From: Bradyrhizobium glycinis
GTDB lineage: Bacteria > Pseudomonadota > Alphaproteobacteria > Rhizobiales > Xanthobacteraceae
Assembly: GCF_016031655.1 (NCBI RefSeq)
Contig: NZ_JACCHQ010000022.1
Span: 62,001-126,000 of the forward strand
Direction of reading: 5' to 3'
DNA: 64,000 bases
Below, one piece after another: positions 19,234 to 26,754 of the stretch. The translations under genes and the position numbers were made by a program. Each line of letters starts with the position of its first letter. Position 1 is the stretch's first letter. The notes beneath the pieces are model-generated. The model worked only from the letters and a program-made list of their open reading frames with translations, was not told the DNA's origin and searched no databases.

Positions 19234-20586
19234 ATGGATGCCCGATCACCCCACATGAGTCCCGACCTCGCCGGCTGGCGCACTGATGCGCCCACCACCA
19301 AGAGCCTCGCGGAGGTTAATTCCACAGTCACCATTCCCGCCGCGGGCCGCTGGTGGCGGCGGCTGCTGGCCTTCGTCGGACCCGGCTACCTCGTCTCGGT
19401 CGGCTACATGGACCCCGGCAATTGGGCGACCGATCTCGCCGGCGGGTCGAAGTTCGGCTACACGCTGCTCTCCGTCATCTTGCTCTCGAACTTGATGGCG
19501 ATCCTGCTCCAGTCGCTGGCGGCGCGGCTCGGCATCGTCACCGACCGCGATCTCGCCCAGGCCTGCCGCGCCTCCTATCCGCCCGCGGTGAACTTCCTGC
19601 TCTGGCTCGCCTGCGAGGCGGCCATCATCGCCTGCGATCTCGCCGAGGTGATCGGCACCGCAATCGCGCTGAAGCTGCTGTTCGGCATTCCCCTGATCGG
19701 CGGCGCATTGCTCGCCGCGCTCGACGCCTTCCTGCTGCTGCTGCTGATGAATCGCGGTTTCCGCTTCCTGGAGGCTTTCGTCATCGCGCTGCTGGCGGTG
19801 ATCGCCGTCTGCTTCGTGGTGCAGATCGCGGCGGCGGCGCCGCCGGTGGCGGAGGTCTTGCGGGGCTTCGTGCCCAAGAGCGAGATCTTCACCAATTCGG
19901 ACATGCTCTACATCGCGATCGGCATCATCGGCGCCACCGTGATGCCGCATAATCTCTACCTGCACTCCTCGATCGTGCAGACGCGCGCCTATGAGCGCAA
20001 CGACACCGGCCGGCGCGAAGCGATCAAATGGGCGACGACGGACTCGACGATCGCGCTGATGCTGGCGCTGTTCATCAACGCCGCGATCCTGGTCGTGGCC
20101 GCCGCGACCTTCCACAAGACCGGTCATGCGGATGTCGCGGAGATCGGCCAGGCTTTCGAGCTCCTGTCGCCGCTGCTCGGTCTCGGCATCGCCTCGACGC
20201 TGTTCGCGGTGGCGCTGCTCGCCTCGGGCCTGAACTCGACGGTCACGGCGACGCTCGCCGGCCAGATCGTGATGGAGGGCTTTCTCGACCTGCGCCTGCC
20301 GAGCTGGGCGCGTCGCCTGCTCACCCGCGGCATCGCCATCATTCCCGTGATCATCGTCACCGCTGTTTATGGCGAGCGCGGCACGGCGGATCTGCTCGTG
20401 TTCAGCCAGGTGGTGCTGTCGATGCAGCTGCCTTTCGCGGTGATCCCGCTGGTCCGCTTCGTCTCTGACCGTCGCAAGATGGGCCAGTTCGCGATTCCGA
20501 CATCGGTCGCCGCGGTCGCCTGGATTGTCGCCGGCGTCATCGTGATTCTGAATCTGAAGCTGCTGGCCGATACATTTTTTGGGTGA
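19234..20586 (+). CDS. mntH: Nramp-family manganese transporter
   Basis: A 450-residue proton-coupled Mn2+ importer. The TM1 metal motif DPGNWATD and the TM6 motif MPHNLYLHS are both intact, and eleven membrane segments are visible. The start at 19234 (MDARSPHMSPD) is chosen because the upstream ATG at 19183 overlaps the Fur/Mur-like box. Another ATG at 19255 is also possible, and neither has a strong ribosome binding site. The gene is transcribed away from the MFS gene and ends convergent with the vapC-type gene. Confidence 0.93.
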   Translation: MDARSPHMSPDLAGWRTDAPTTKSLAEVNSTVTIPAAGRWWRRLLAFVGPGYLVSVGYMDPGNWATDLAGGSKFGYTLLSVILLSNLMAILLQSLAARLGIVTDRDLAQACRASYPPAVNFLLWLACEAAIIACDLAEVIGTAIALKLLFGIPLIGGALLAALDAFLLLLLMNRGFRFLEAFVIALLAVIAVCFVVQIAAAAPPVAEVLRGFVPKSEIFTNSDMLYIAIGIIGATVMPHNLYLHSSIVQTRAYERNDTGRREAIKWATTDSTIALMLALFINAAILVVAAATFHKTGHADVAEIGQAFELLSPLLGLGIASTLFAVALLASGLNSTVTATLAGQIVMEGFLDLRLPSWARRLLTRGIAIIPVIIVTAVYGERGTADLLVFSQVVLSMQLPFAVIPLVRFVSDRRKMGQFAIPTSVAAVAWIVAGVIVILNLKLLADTFFG

Positions 20587-20627
20587 CGGAGATCGCTCCT
20601 GCGGACAGTTCGGCCGCGGAGCGCATT

Positions 20628-21026
20628 TCACATGAAGGGATTGGTGATTCGAAGACCTTCCTTCAGAACCATTCCATGCTGGAAGTCTTCGGACAGCAAT
20701 GTCTCGCATCCAGCGTGGAGTGCAGAGGCAGCGATCATCGCGTCGTAGGTCTGCATCCCGTAGCGCTCAGCAAGCCCAAGGCCGGTGTCATGGGTATCCA
20801 GCGTGACAGGATAGATCGTAAGGAGCCCCCGCAACGAGTCCAGGAAGTTGTGCGTTTGCTGCCAGGACAATTGCGTCTTGCGACGGATTACATTGGCAAG
20901 CTCATTGAGCACCTGTACGCTGATCACGCCGCCGCCCGAAAGTGCTTGCTCAGCTCGGTCAGCCTTCGCCGCATCGCTCGACACGAGATAGAAGAGGACG
21001 TTGGTGTCGAAGAAGTTAGCGGGCAT
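20628..21026 (-). CDS. vapC: PIN-domain toxin, VapC type
   Basis: A 132-residue predicted ribonuclease toxin. The PIN acidic residues are visible: the first Asp in FFDTNVLFYL, Glu in VLNELANVI, and Asp in MQTYDAMIAASA and LLSEDFQHG. The start at 21026 (MPANFFDTNV) overlaps the antitoxin gene by 11 bases, the usual toxin-antitoxin arrangement. The longer frame to 21080 lies mostly inside the antitoxin gene. It forms a self-contained module between mntH and bpt, typical of recent insertion. Confidence 0.85.
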   Translation of the reverse strand: MPANFFDTNVLFYLVSSDAAKADRAEQALSGGGVISVQVLNELANVIRRKTQLSWQQTHNFLDSLRGLLTIYPVTLDTHDTGLGLAERYGMQTYDAMIAASALHAGCETLLSEDFQHGMVLKEGLRITNPFM

Positions 21027-21246
21027 TCGCTTCCTCTCTGTCGAACTTGAAATCGACAGGAAGGCTGCCGCGAAGGGCACGAATACGCTTCAGCAACTCG
21101 GCGCGGTCCGGTTTGCGGGCGACGCCGAATTCCCGGTCTCCAGCAACGTGGATTTCGATCTCATCGCCTTCCTTCAGCTGAAGTGCTTCGACGACGGTAG
21201 CGGGAAGGCGGACTGCAAGGCTATTTCCCCACTTCGCGACCTGCAT
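21016..21246 (-). CDS. vapB: AbrB/SpoVT-type antitoxin
   Basis: A 76-residue antitoxin. The N-terminal swapped-hairpin DNA-binding domain of the AbrB/MazE class is clear (MQVAKWGNSLAVRLPATVVEAL and LKEGDEIEIHV). The C-terminal 25 residues (FKFDREEANAR at the end) would wrap the toxin. It is encoded upstream of and overlapping the toxin gene, so it is translated first. A perfect inverted repeat 13 bases upstream of its ATG is a likely autoregulatory operator. Confidence 0.87.
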   Translation of the reverse strand: MQVAKWGNSLAVRLPATVVEALQLKEGDEIEIHVAGDREFGVARKPDRAELLKRIRALRGSLPVDFKFDREEANAR

Positions 21247-21259
21247 GTGGGCCTCCGAT

Positions 21260-21287
21260 AGATATACATGGCTAAGTGTGTATATCT
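21260..21287. promoter_or_regulatory. Candidate VapB operator (inverted repeat)
   Basis: AGATATAC (21260-21267) and GTATATCT (21280-21287) are perfect 8-bp inverted arms separated by 12 bases. They lie 13 bases before the antitoxin ATG on the minus strand. Antitoxins of this class usually repress their own promoter through such palindromes. The AT-rich arms also offer -10-like sequence. Confidence 0.65.
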
Positions 21288-21436
21288 AACGCAGAGGATG
21301 TCAAGCTCAATATCAGCAACCGTCCGGCATTGTTTGTTGCGGGGTGGCCGCCAGCAGCCCGCTCATATCGAGCAGGGGCAAAGCGCATGGACGGCAAGCG
21401 TCTTCGTCCAGTGCACGACCCGAACAAGAGTGTCCC

Positions 21437-22213
21437 CTAATCCTGCGGCTCGGACGCCACGTCCCCCTGCGCATCCACGCGCAGCCAGCCTGACGGTGCG
21501 AGGCGCTGCTGCGGCAGGAAGCGGGCCTTGTAGTCCATCTTCTTGGAGCCTTCGATCCAGTAGCCGAGATAGACGTAAGGCAGCCCTTGCCGGCGGGCGC
21601 GTGCGATGTGGTCGAGGATCATGAAGGTGCCCATCGAGCGGCTGACCTGGCCAGGATCGAAGAACGAATAGACCATCGACAGGCCGTCGCTGAGGACGTC
21701 GGTGAGCGCCACCGCGATCAGCTCCTCACCGCGGCCGGTGATGCCGCTGTCGGGGCCGCGCTTGCGGTACTCGATGATGCGGGTCTCGACGTGGCTGTCC
21801 TCGACCATCATGGCGTAGTCGAGCACGGTCATGTCGGCCATGCCGCCGTGGCGGTGGCGGGCGTCGAGGTAGGCGCGGAACACGGAATATTGCTCGGAGG
21901 TCGGTACCGCGCTGCGCTGCTCGCCGATGATGTCGGCGTTGCGAGCCATCACCTTGCGGAAGTTGCGCGAGGGCCGGAACTCGTTGGCGATGACGCGGAC
22001 CGAGACGCAGGCGCGGCACTGGTCGCAGGCCGGCCGGTAGGCGATCGACTGGCTGCGGCGGAAACCGCCGTGGGTGAGCAGATCGTTGAGGTCACCGGCG
22101 CGGTCCCCGACCAGATGCGTGAACACCTTGCGCTCATGCCGGCCCGGCAAATACGGGCAGGGGGAGGGCGCCGTAAGGTAAAACTGGGGGGTGTCGCGCG
22201 AGTGCTGGGTCAA
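21437..22213 (-). CDS. bpt: Aspartate/glutamate leucyl-tRNA-protein transferase
   Basis: A 258-residue enzyme of the N-degron pathway that transfers leucine from Leu-tRNA to proteins with N-terminal Asp or Glu. The N-terminal zinc-type cysteines CDQCRACVSVR, the central motif VEDSHVETRIIEYRKRG and the acyltransferase-fold segment LPYVYLGYWIEGSKKMDYK are characteristic. A TTG at 22213 gives the N-terminus expected for the family (TQHSRDTPQFYLTAPSPCPY). The ATG at 22258 would add 15 unrelated residues, so TTG is preferred, though not proven. Confidence 0.9.
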   Translation of the reverse strand: MTQHSRDTPQFYLTAPSPCPYLPGRHERKVFTHLVGDRAGDLNDLLTHGGFRRSQSIAYRPACDQCRACVSVRVIANEFRPSRNFRKVMARNADIIGEQRSAVPTSEQYSVFRAYLDARHRHGGMADMTVLDYAMMVEDSHVETRIIEYRKRGPDSGITGRGEELIAVALTDVLSDGLSMVYSFFDPGQVSRSMGTFMILDHIARARRQGLPYVYLGYWIEGSKKMDYKARFLPQQRLAPSGWLRVDAQGDVASEPQD

Positions 22214-22281
22214 GGGACGTCGTCGGCCTCCGAAACAGGCATCAGCATCGCGCTCCAAAAGCCCCCGGTCAATCGATTAGC

Positions 22282-22824
22282 TCACCACGTCCGCGCCGCC
22301 TGCGGTGCGGGTATGCGAACCGAATTGTTGATCACGACCGTTCCCAGCACGAAATCGTGCAGCAGGCGACGGCGGCCGTTGAACAGGCCGACCAGCACCA
22401 CAAACGGCGACAGGAACGAGACCGTCACCCAGAACAGCACGGCATGGGTGGCCCCGAGCACGAAATAGCCGGGGGCGCCGTACCAGGTGCGCAGCTCCAG
22501 GTCCATCAGGCGCATGCCGACCGTGGCGGAGGACGCACCGCCGATGCTGGCGCCGTAATAGACGATGGCCCAGATCACGGAGGCCGGCCAGGCGATCCAG
22601 AACAGCGCCCAACCGATGCCGAGGGTGACCACGCCGAACAAGGCGATGAAGATGTAACCGAGGATCACCGGCACCGAGATCACGACCATGTCGATCAGGA
22701 AGGCGAACACCCGCCGCGTCGCGACGCCCCGGAACAGCTCCGGATGCAGGTCAGGATCGTAGGCATGCGGTTGCATGGCCCCGTCATTGCGCCAGGCGCC
22801 TGAATTGCCCGTGTCGTACGACAT
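22282..22824 (-). CDS. RDD-family membrane protein
   Basis: A 180-residue inner-membrane protein with three or four hydrophobic segments. The RDD signature is seen as RRVFAFLIDMVVI at the first helix (R and D spaced as in the family) and in GMRLMDLELR and GRRRLLHDFVLGTVVI. RDD proteins are thought to be transporters or to assist transport, but the role here is unknown. The start at 22824 (MSYDTGNSG) is supported by the purine-rich segment before it. It lies upstream of bpt on the same strand with a 68-base gap. Confidence 0.82.
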   Translation of the reverse strand: MSYDTGNSGAWRNDGAMQPHAYDPDLHPELFRGVATRRVFAFLIDMVVISVPVILGYIFIALFGVVTLGIGWALFWIAWPASVIWAIVYYGASIGGASSATVGMRLMDLELRTWYGAPGYFVLGATHAVLFWVTVSFLSPFVVLVGLFNGRRRLLHDFVLGTVVINNSVRIPAPQAARTW

Positions 22825-22961
22825 AGTCCGTTCTCCCAGCGAAGCCCCGTCGCAGGACATGGGAACAGGCCATGCCCGTGCCAAGGCCGCGCGGGCGGCA
22901 GCAAGCCGAAATATTCCGGCGATTCGGGGGCGAAGGTTCGAGCAGGCCTGTAGGGTAGTCT

Positions 22962-23058
22962 ATAGGGTGGGCAGAGGCGCGTAACGCCGTGCCCACCATT
23001 GCCCGCCGACTTGCACGATGGATGAATTGGTGGGCCCGCTTCGCTTGGCCCACCCTAC
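22962..23058. repeat. Intergenic palindromic repeat, family R5 (TAGGGTGGGC / GCCCACCCTA)
   Basis: The outer arms TAGGGTGGGC and GCCCACCCTA are inverted. Inner arms GTGCCCACCATTG and GAATTGGTGGGC give further pairing. The element resembles R1 in its TAGGGTGG end but has a different body. It fills the space between the RDD gene start and the hemB stop. Confidence 0.78.
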
Positions 23059-23064
23059 GACAGC

Positions 23065-24126
23065 TTACGTCTGGGCCCGCAGCTTCTCCGCCGCCTTCGG
23101 CGCAAAATAGCTCAGCACGCCGTCGGCGCCGGCGCGCTTGAAGGCGAGCAGGCTTTCCATCATGGCACGGTCGCCGTCGAGCCAGCCGTTGTTCGCGGCT
23201 GCGGCGATCATCGCGTACTCGCCGGAGACCTGGTAGGCGAAGGTCGGCATCGCGAACGTATCCTTCACGCGGCGGACCACGTCGAGATAGGGCATGCCGG
23301 GCTTCACCATCACCATGTCGGCGCCCTCGGCGATGTCGAGCTCGACCTCGCGCAGCGCCTCATCGGTGTTGGCGCTGTCCATCTGGTAGGTGCGCTTGTC
23401 GCCGGTGAGCGTCTTGGCCGAGCCGATGGCGTCGCGGAACGGGCCATAGAAGGCGGAGGCGTATTTGGCCGCATAGGCCATGATCTGCACGTCGAGCAGG
23501 CCGGCGCGGTCCAGCCCCTCACGGATCGCGGCGACGCGGCCGTCCATCATGTCCGAGGGCGCGATGATGTCGCAGCCGGCTTCGGCCTGCACCAAGGCCT
23601 GGCGCACCAGCACGGCGACGGTCTCGTCGTTGAGGATCTTGCCGTCGGAGATCAGGCCGTCATGGCCGTGGCTGGTGAAGGGATCGAGCGCGACGTCGCA
23701 GAGGATTCCGATCTCCGGAAACTCCTTCTTGATCGCGCGCACGGCCTGGCAGACCAGGTTGTTCGGGTTGGTGGCTTCCGTGCCTTCCTCGTCGCGCAAG
23801 GAGGGATCGGTGTAGGGAAACAGCGCGATGCAGGGGATCGTCAGCTTCATGGCGCGCTCGGCCTCGCGCACGGCCTCATCGATGCTGAGGCGGTCGACGC
23901 CGGGCATCGAGGCAACCTGCTCGCGCTTGTTGGTGCCGTCGATCAGGAACAGCGGCCAGATCAGATCGTCGGTCGTGAGGACGTTCTCGCGCACCATGCG
24001 CCGGGCCCACTCGGCCTTGCGGTTGCGGCGCGGACGGACGGTCAGATCGAGGGCATGCGGCAGCGCGGTGCTGTCCCGGCGCGAAACTTCGCGCAATTCG
24101 ATCGGACGTCCGTATTTGATCGCCAT
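23065..24126 (-). CDS. hemB: Delta-aminolevulinic acid dehydratase (porphobilinogen synthase)
   Basis: A 353-residue enzyme that condenses two 5-aminolevulinates to porphobilinogen in haem synthesis. The two active-site lysines are in IMAYAAKYASAFYGPF and MVMVKPGMPYLD. The metal region reads CDVALDPFTSHGHDG, with Asp in place of the Cys cluster of zinc enzymes, as known for the Mg-dependent Bradyrhizobium enzyme. The ATG at 24126 (MAIKYGRPIELRE) is chosen over a frame extension of 18 residues. Confidence 0.95.
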   Translation of the reverse strand: MAIKYGRPIELREVSRRDSTALPHALDLTVRPRRNRKAEWARRMVRENVLTTDDLIWPLFLIDGTNKREQVASMPGVDRLSIDEAVREAERAMKLTIPCIALFPYTDPSLRDEEGTEATNPNNLVCQAVRAIKKEFPEIGILCDVALDPFTSHGHDGLISDGKILNDETVAVLVRQALVQAEAGCDIIAPSDMMDGRVAAIREGLDRAGLLDVQIMAYAAKYASAFYGPFRDAIGSAKTLTGDKRTYQMDSANTDEALREVELDIAEGADMVMVKPGMPYLDVVRRVKDTFAMPTFAYQVSGEYAMIAAAANNGWLDGDRAMMESLLAFKRAGADGVLSYFAPKAAEKLRAQT

Positions 24127-24248
24127 CACTCTTCCTCCGGCTGGAATTATTCTTATACCAGCTCGCACGGTTCCCGTCACCGCGGCTTGACCTGTCGCAA
24201 AGGATGGCAGCCGATTGATTTTGCGGGCCGAAGCAGCCAGAAGGGGCC

Positions 24249-24752
24249 ATGTCCGAGATCTCCACCCGCGATGCTGCCCAAGGCGGCGCCAGTGCCAGGG
24301 ACGCTGCCCGTGACACTGCCCGAGAGAGCGCCCTCTCGGTGGCGGCGATCTCCTCGGAGCGTTCGGAGTCCGACGACAATGTCTGGACCCGCCGGCTGGT
24401 GCTGTTCCTGCGGGTGATGGCGCTGCTCTCGATCCTGAAAGGCCTCTATCACTGGGCGCAGGTCACGGGCTTCGTCGGCGGCGAGGACGAGGCGTTCGAG
24501 AACCAGTCGATGGCGTGGCAGGCCGCGACTGTCTACTTCGCCGTGATCGAGCTCGTTGCCGCGGTCGGCCTCTGGCTGGCAACGCCATGGGGCGCGGTGG
24601 TGTGGCTGACGACCGTGGTGTCGATGGCCGTGATCGAGCTGATGTTCCCGGGAATCTACGGCGGCAGCCTCGTCGTGGTCGGCGTCGAGGTCTTCATGCT
24701 TGCCGCCTATCTCGCGCTCGCCTGGATGGCCGCGCGCGAGCGGCCGCCGTAG
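24249..24752 (+). CDS. Small integral membrane protein (DUF6163-like)
   Basis: A 167-residue protein. Residues 1-45 are hydrophilic, Ala/Arg/Ser-rich and probably cytoplasmic. Four hydrophobic segments follow (about 48-66, 88-110, 114-133 and 138-160), with the conserved-looking stretch RVMALLSILKGLYHWAQV. It matches in outline a family of unnamed alphaproteobacterial membrane proteins. It is divergent from hemB and monocistronic; the role is unknown. Confidence 0.68.
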   Translation: MSEISTRDAAQGGASARDAARDTARESALSVAAISSERSESDDNVWTRRLVLFLRVMALLSILKGLYHWAQVTGFVGGEDEAFENQSMAWQAATVYFAVIELVAAVGLWLATPWGAVVWLTTVVSMAVIELMFPGIYGGSLVVVGVEVFMLAAYLALAWMAARERPP

Positions 24753-24782
24753 GCGACAACGTCGCGATCCACAACACTCTCG

Positions 24783-24920
24783 TGCCCCCGGACGCAATGC
24801 AGCGCGCCGCACTTGCGGCGTGATGCGTTGCAGAGCCGGGGCCCATCTCTCCGCAATCTCGCTCTCGGATTTCTGGGTCCCGGCTCTGCGCGCCGCTTTG
24901 CGGCGCTTGTCCGGGACACG
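24783..24920. repeat. Intergenic palindromic repeat, family R2
   Basis: The outer arms CCCCGGACGC and TTGTCCGGGAC are inverted, with internal GCAGAGCCGGGGCCC and GGGTCCCGGCTCTGC, as in the copy at 7101-7227. Smaller hairpins (GCGCCGCACTTGCGGCG and GCGCCGCTTTGCGGCGC) sit near each end. It lies after a convergent-free gene end and 350 bp before ldtR. Confidence 0.82.
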
Positions 24921-25271
24921 AGAATGTTGCGCTTGGTTGACCGCTGGTTGCCTAAAATTCGCGGTAAGTTTTCCTTGACCAGCCGGTTCCGCCACAGCCG
25001 TTACGCGTGCGTTTCGAAACGGGGCGGGGCTGTTCTGGAATGCGACAACGGGGGCGGACGGAGGGTGAACAGGACCTTGCAAAGGTCAACAGAGGCTTTC
25101 GAAAAGTGCTTGTGGCACAGGCTTAATGCGCAATTCACTGTCTTAAATTCATGATCTCTTTATTCTCTTATTTAAGCCGATGTTCAAACGCGCCCCTTAA
25201 GTTGCACCTATCAGACGGGACACAAGTTTCGTCGAATAAGTGTCGATAAAAACGACAACAGGGGAAGTGTC
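24921..25271. other. Upstream region of ldtR, AT-rich with direct repeats
   Basis: About 350 bp without a gene. The part 25130-25200 is clearly AT-richer than its surroundings and probably holds the promoter. Near the gene, GTCGAATAA (25231-25239) and GTCGATAAA (25242-25250) form a direct repeat spaced 11 bp, partly overlapped by the small palindrome TGTCG-N7-CGACA (25241-25257). This could be a self-binding site for LdtR, but I cannot confirm a consensus. Confidence 0.4.
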
Positions 25272-25790
25272 ATGATGAAAGCCGTCGCAACTGCGGCAGA
25301 TACCGCAGAGCGCGTCTCCGGCCAGCAGGGTTCGGTGCAGTCGCTCTATCTGGAAGCTTTGACTCTGGTGGAGCGGCTGCATCGCCGGCTCCTCGACGTG
25401 ATCAAGGACGAATTCGATCGCCGCGGCCGTGCGGACATCAACTCGGTCCAGGCGCTCTTGCTCTACAACATCGGCGACAAGGAGCTGACCGCGGGCGAAT
25501 TGCGCACGCGCGGTTACTATCTCGGCTCCAACGTCTCCTACAATCTGAAGAAGCTCGTCGAGCTCGGCTTCCTCGATCATCAGCGCTCGCGCGTCGATCG
25601 CCGCTCGGTGCGCATCCGCCTCACCCCGCAGGGCCAGGAAGTCCGCCGCATCGTCGATGCGCTCTACCAGAAGCACGTCAAGACGGTGGAGCAGGTCGGC
25701 GGCATCTCCGGCGACGAGTTCGCGACCCTCAACAAGTCGCTGCACCGTTTGGAGCGGTTCTGGACCGACCAGATCCTCTATCGCCTCTGA
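25272..25790 (+). CDS. ldtR: MarR-family regulator LdtR
   Basis: A 172-residue winged-helix regulator. The helix-turn-helix runs through LTAGELRTRGYYLGSNVSYNLKKL, and the wing is SRVDRRSVRIRLT. It matches LdtR, known in Liberibacter and Sinorhizobium to control L,D-transpeptidase genes and osmotic tolerance. The family N-terminal helix (LYLEALTLVERLHRRLLDVIKDEF) supports dimerisation. No L,D-transpeptidase gene lies beside it in this window. A direct repeat just upstream suggests autoregulation. Confidence 0.85.
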   Translation: MMKAVATAADTAERVSGQQGSVQSLYLEALTLVERLHRRLLDVIKDEFDRRGRADINSVQALLLYNIGDKELTAGELRTRGYYLGSNVSYNLKKLVELGFLDHQRSRVDRRSVRIRLTPQGQEVRRIVDALYQKHVKTVEQVGGISGDEFATLNKSLHRLERFWTDQILYRL

Positions 25791-25994
25791 GTTTCCTTAG
25801 AGGGATCAGGGCCAAGCCGGCCCGCAACAAGACCGGCAGCCCTCCCGCACGTGCCTGACTTCCCCAAGCGCGCCGGCCCCGGAGTTGTCCCGGACCGGCG
25901 CGTTGTTGTTTTTTGCACCTGCGAAAAAATCCCCCGGCGGCCGGGAACAAGTTCCGGGCTCGGCGCTTATCTCCTTCGGATCGGAGAAACGGCG

Positions 25995-26231
25995 ATGCTG
26001 GTCGAACGCGGGCTTCGGGTGATGAACGTGGAACTCGTCAGCGATGCCTACGCCATCGCCGCGAACTACCTTCGCCGCTCCGGCGCGATACCGGACACTC
26101 TCGTCACCGACGACCGCCTGCTTCACCTGATCGTCAAGCTGCTCCAGCAGGGCGAATTCAACAAGATCAGGCTGGCCAACAAGGCGATCGCCCGGTTCCA
26201 GACGCAGACCGAGGCCAGAGCGGTTGCCTGA
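25995..26231 (+). CDS. Small conserved-type protein, unknown function
   Basis: A 78-residue helical protein (MNVELVSDAYAIAANYLRRSG, then LLHLIVKLLQQGEFNKIRLANKAIARF). The start at 25995 has a GGAG eight bases upstream; an internal ATG at 26022 is the alternative. There is no cysteine, signal peptide or membrane segment. It overlaps the start of the next small gene if that uses TTG 26224, suggesting a two-gene unit downstream of ldtR. Confidence 0.6.
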   Translation: MLVERGLRVMNVELVSDAYAIAANYLRRSGAIPDTLVTDDRLLHLIVKLLQQGEFNKIRLANKAIARFQTQTEARAVA

Positions 26232-26490
26232 TCAAAACCCCCAAGATCCCGACCAACCAGAGGATGCTATGGAAGCTGCCATTGACCGCATCATGCAGAC
26301 CTATGACCTGCTCGCCAACCGCACCGCGGCGGCCAGCGCCGAGGCGCGTGAAAAGGTCACGAACTACCTCAACATCCTGATGGAAGCCGGCGAGACCGAC
26401 ACCCACAGGTTGACCGTCTGCGGCCTGACCTACTTGCGCCAGCTCGACGGCAGCGTCGACCCGGTGAAAGCGGGGTATACGGGGCTGTAG
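26224..26490 (+). CDS. Small helical protein, unknown function
   Basis: An 88-residue protein from TTG 26224, or 73 residues from ATG 26269, which is preceded by AGGA at short spacing. The C-terminal 70 residues (MEAAIDRIMQTYDLLANRT, then TNYLNILMEAGETD) are predicted mostly helical with a heptad-like pattern. It follows the previous small gene with overlap or a short gap. No function was recognised. The 264 bp after it, before glyA, contain a GC-rich hairpin near 26499 without a T-tract and no further recognisable feature. Confidence 0.55.
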   Translation: MPDQNPQDPDQPEDAMEAAIDRIMQTYDLLANRTAAASAEAREKVTNYLNILMEAGETDTHRLTVCGLTYLRQLDGSVDPVKAGYTGL

Positions 26491-26754
26491 AAGGACGCCG
26501 GCTGCGCCTGACAGCAGCCGGCAAAAAATCCGGCCCAAAGCGGCCCCAGCCGGGATATCGACAGGGAGCAGTCTCGCAAAACCGCTCCCGGGCTGAATAT
26601 CCCCAATCCCACCATATCTTGCATAAATATCAGGCCCGACCCGCAAATGCTTGGCCTGTTGCGGGCGATGTGGTAGATCGCGCGTGCTTCCGACCGCCAC
26701 ACCAGACCCGCCCGTAGCCCGCGACAAGGCTGCGGCGGTGGAGATATTCGCAAG

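Noticed and set aside
26491..26754. Riboswitch or terminator upstream of glyA
   Set aside because: A GC-rich hairpin near 26499 is followed by A residues and not by T residues, and no known glycine or folate riboswitch core is visible.
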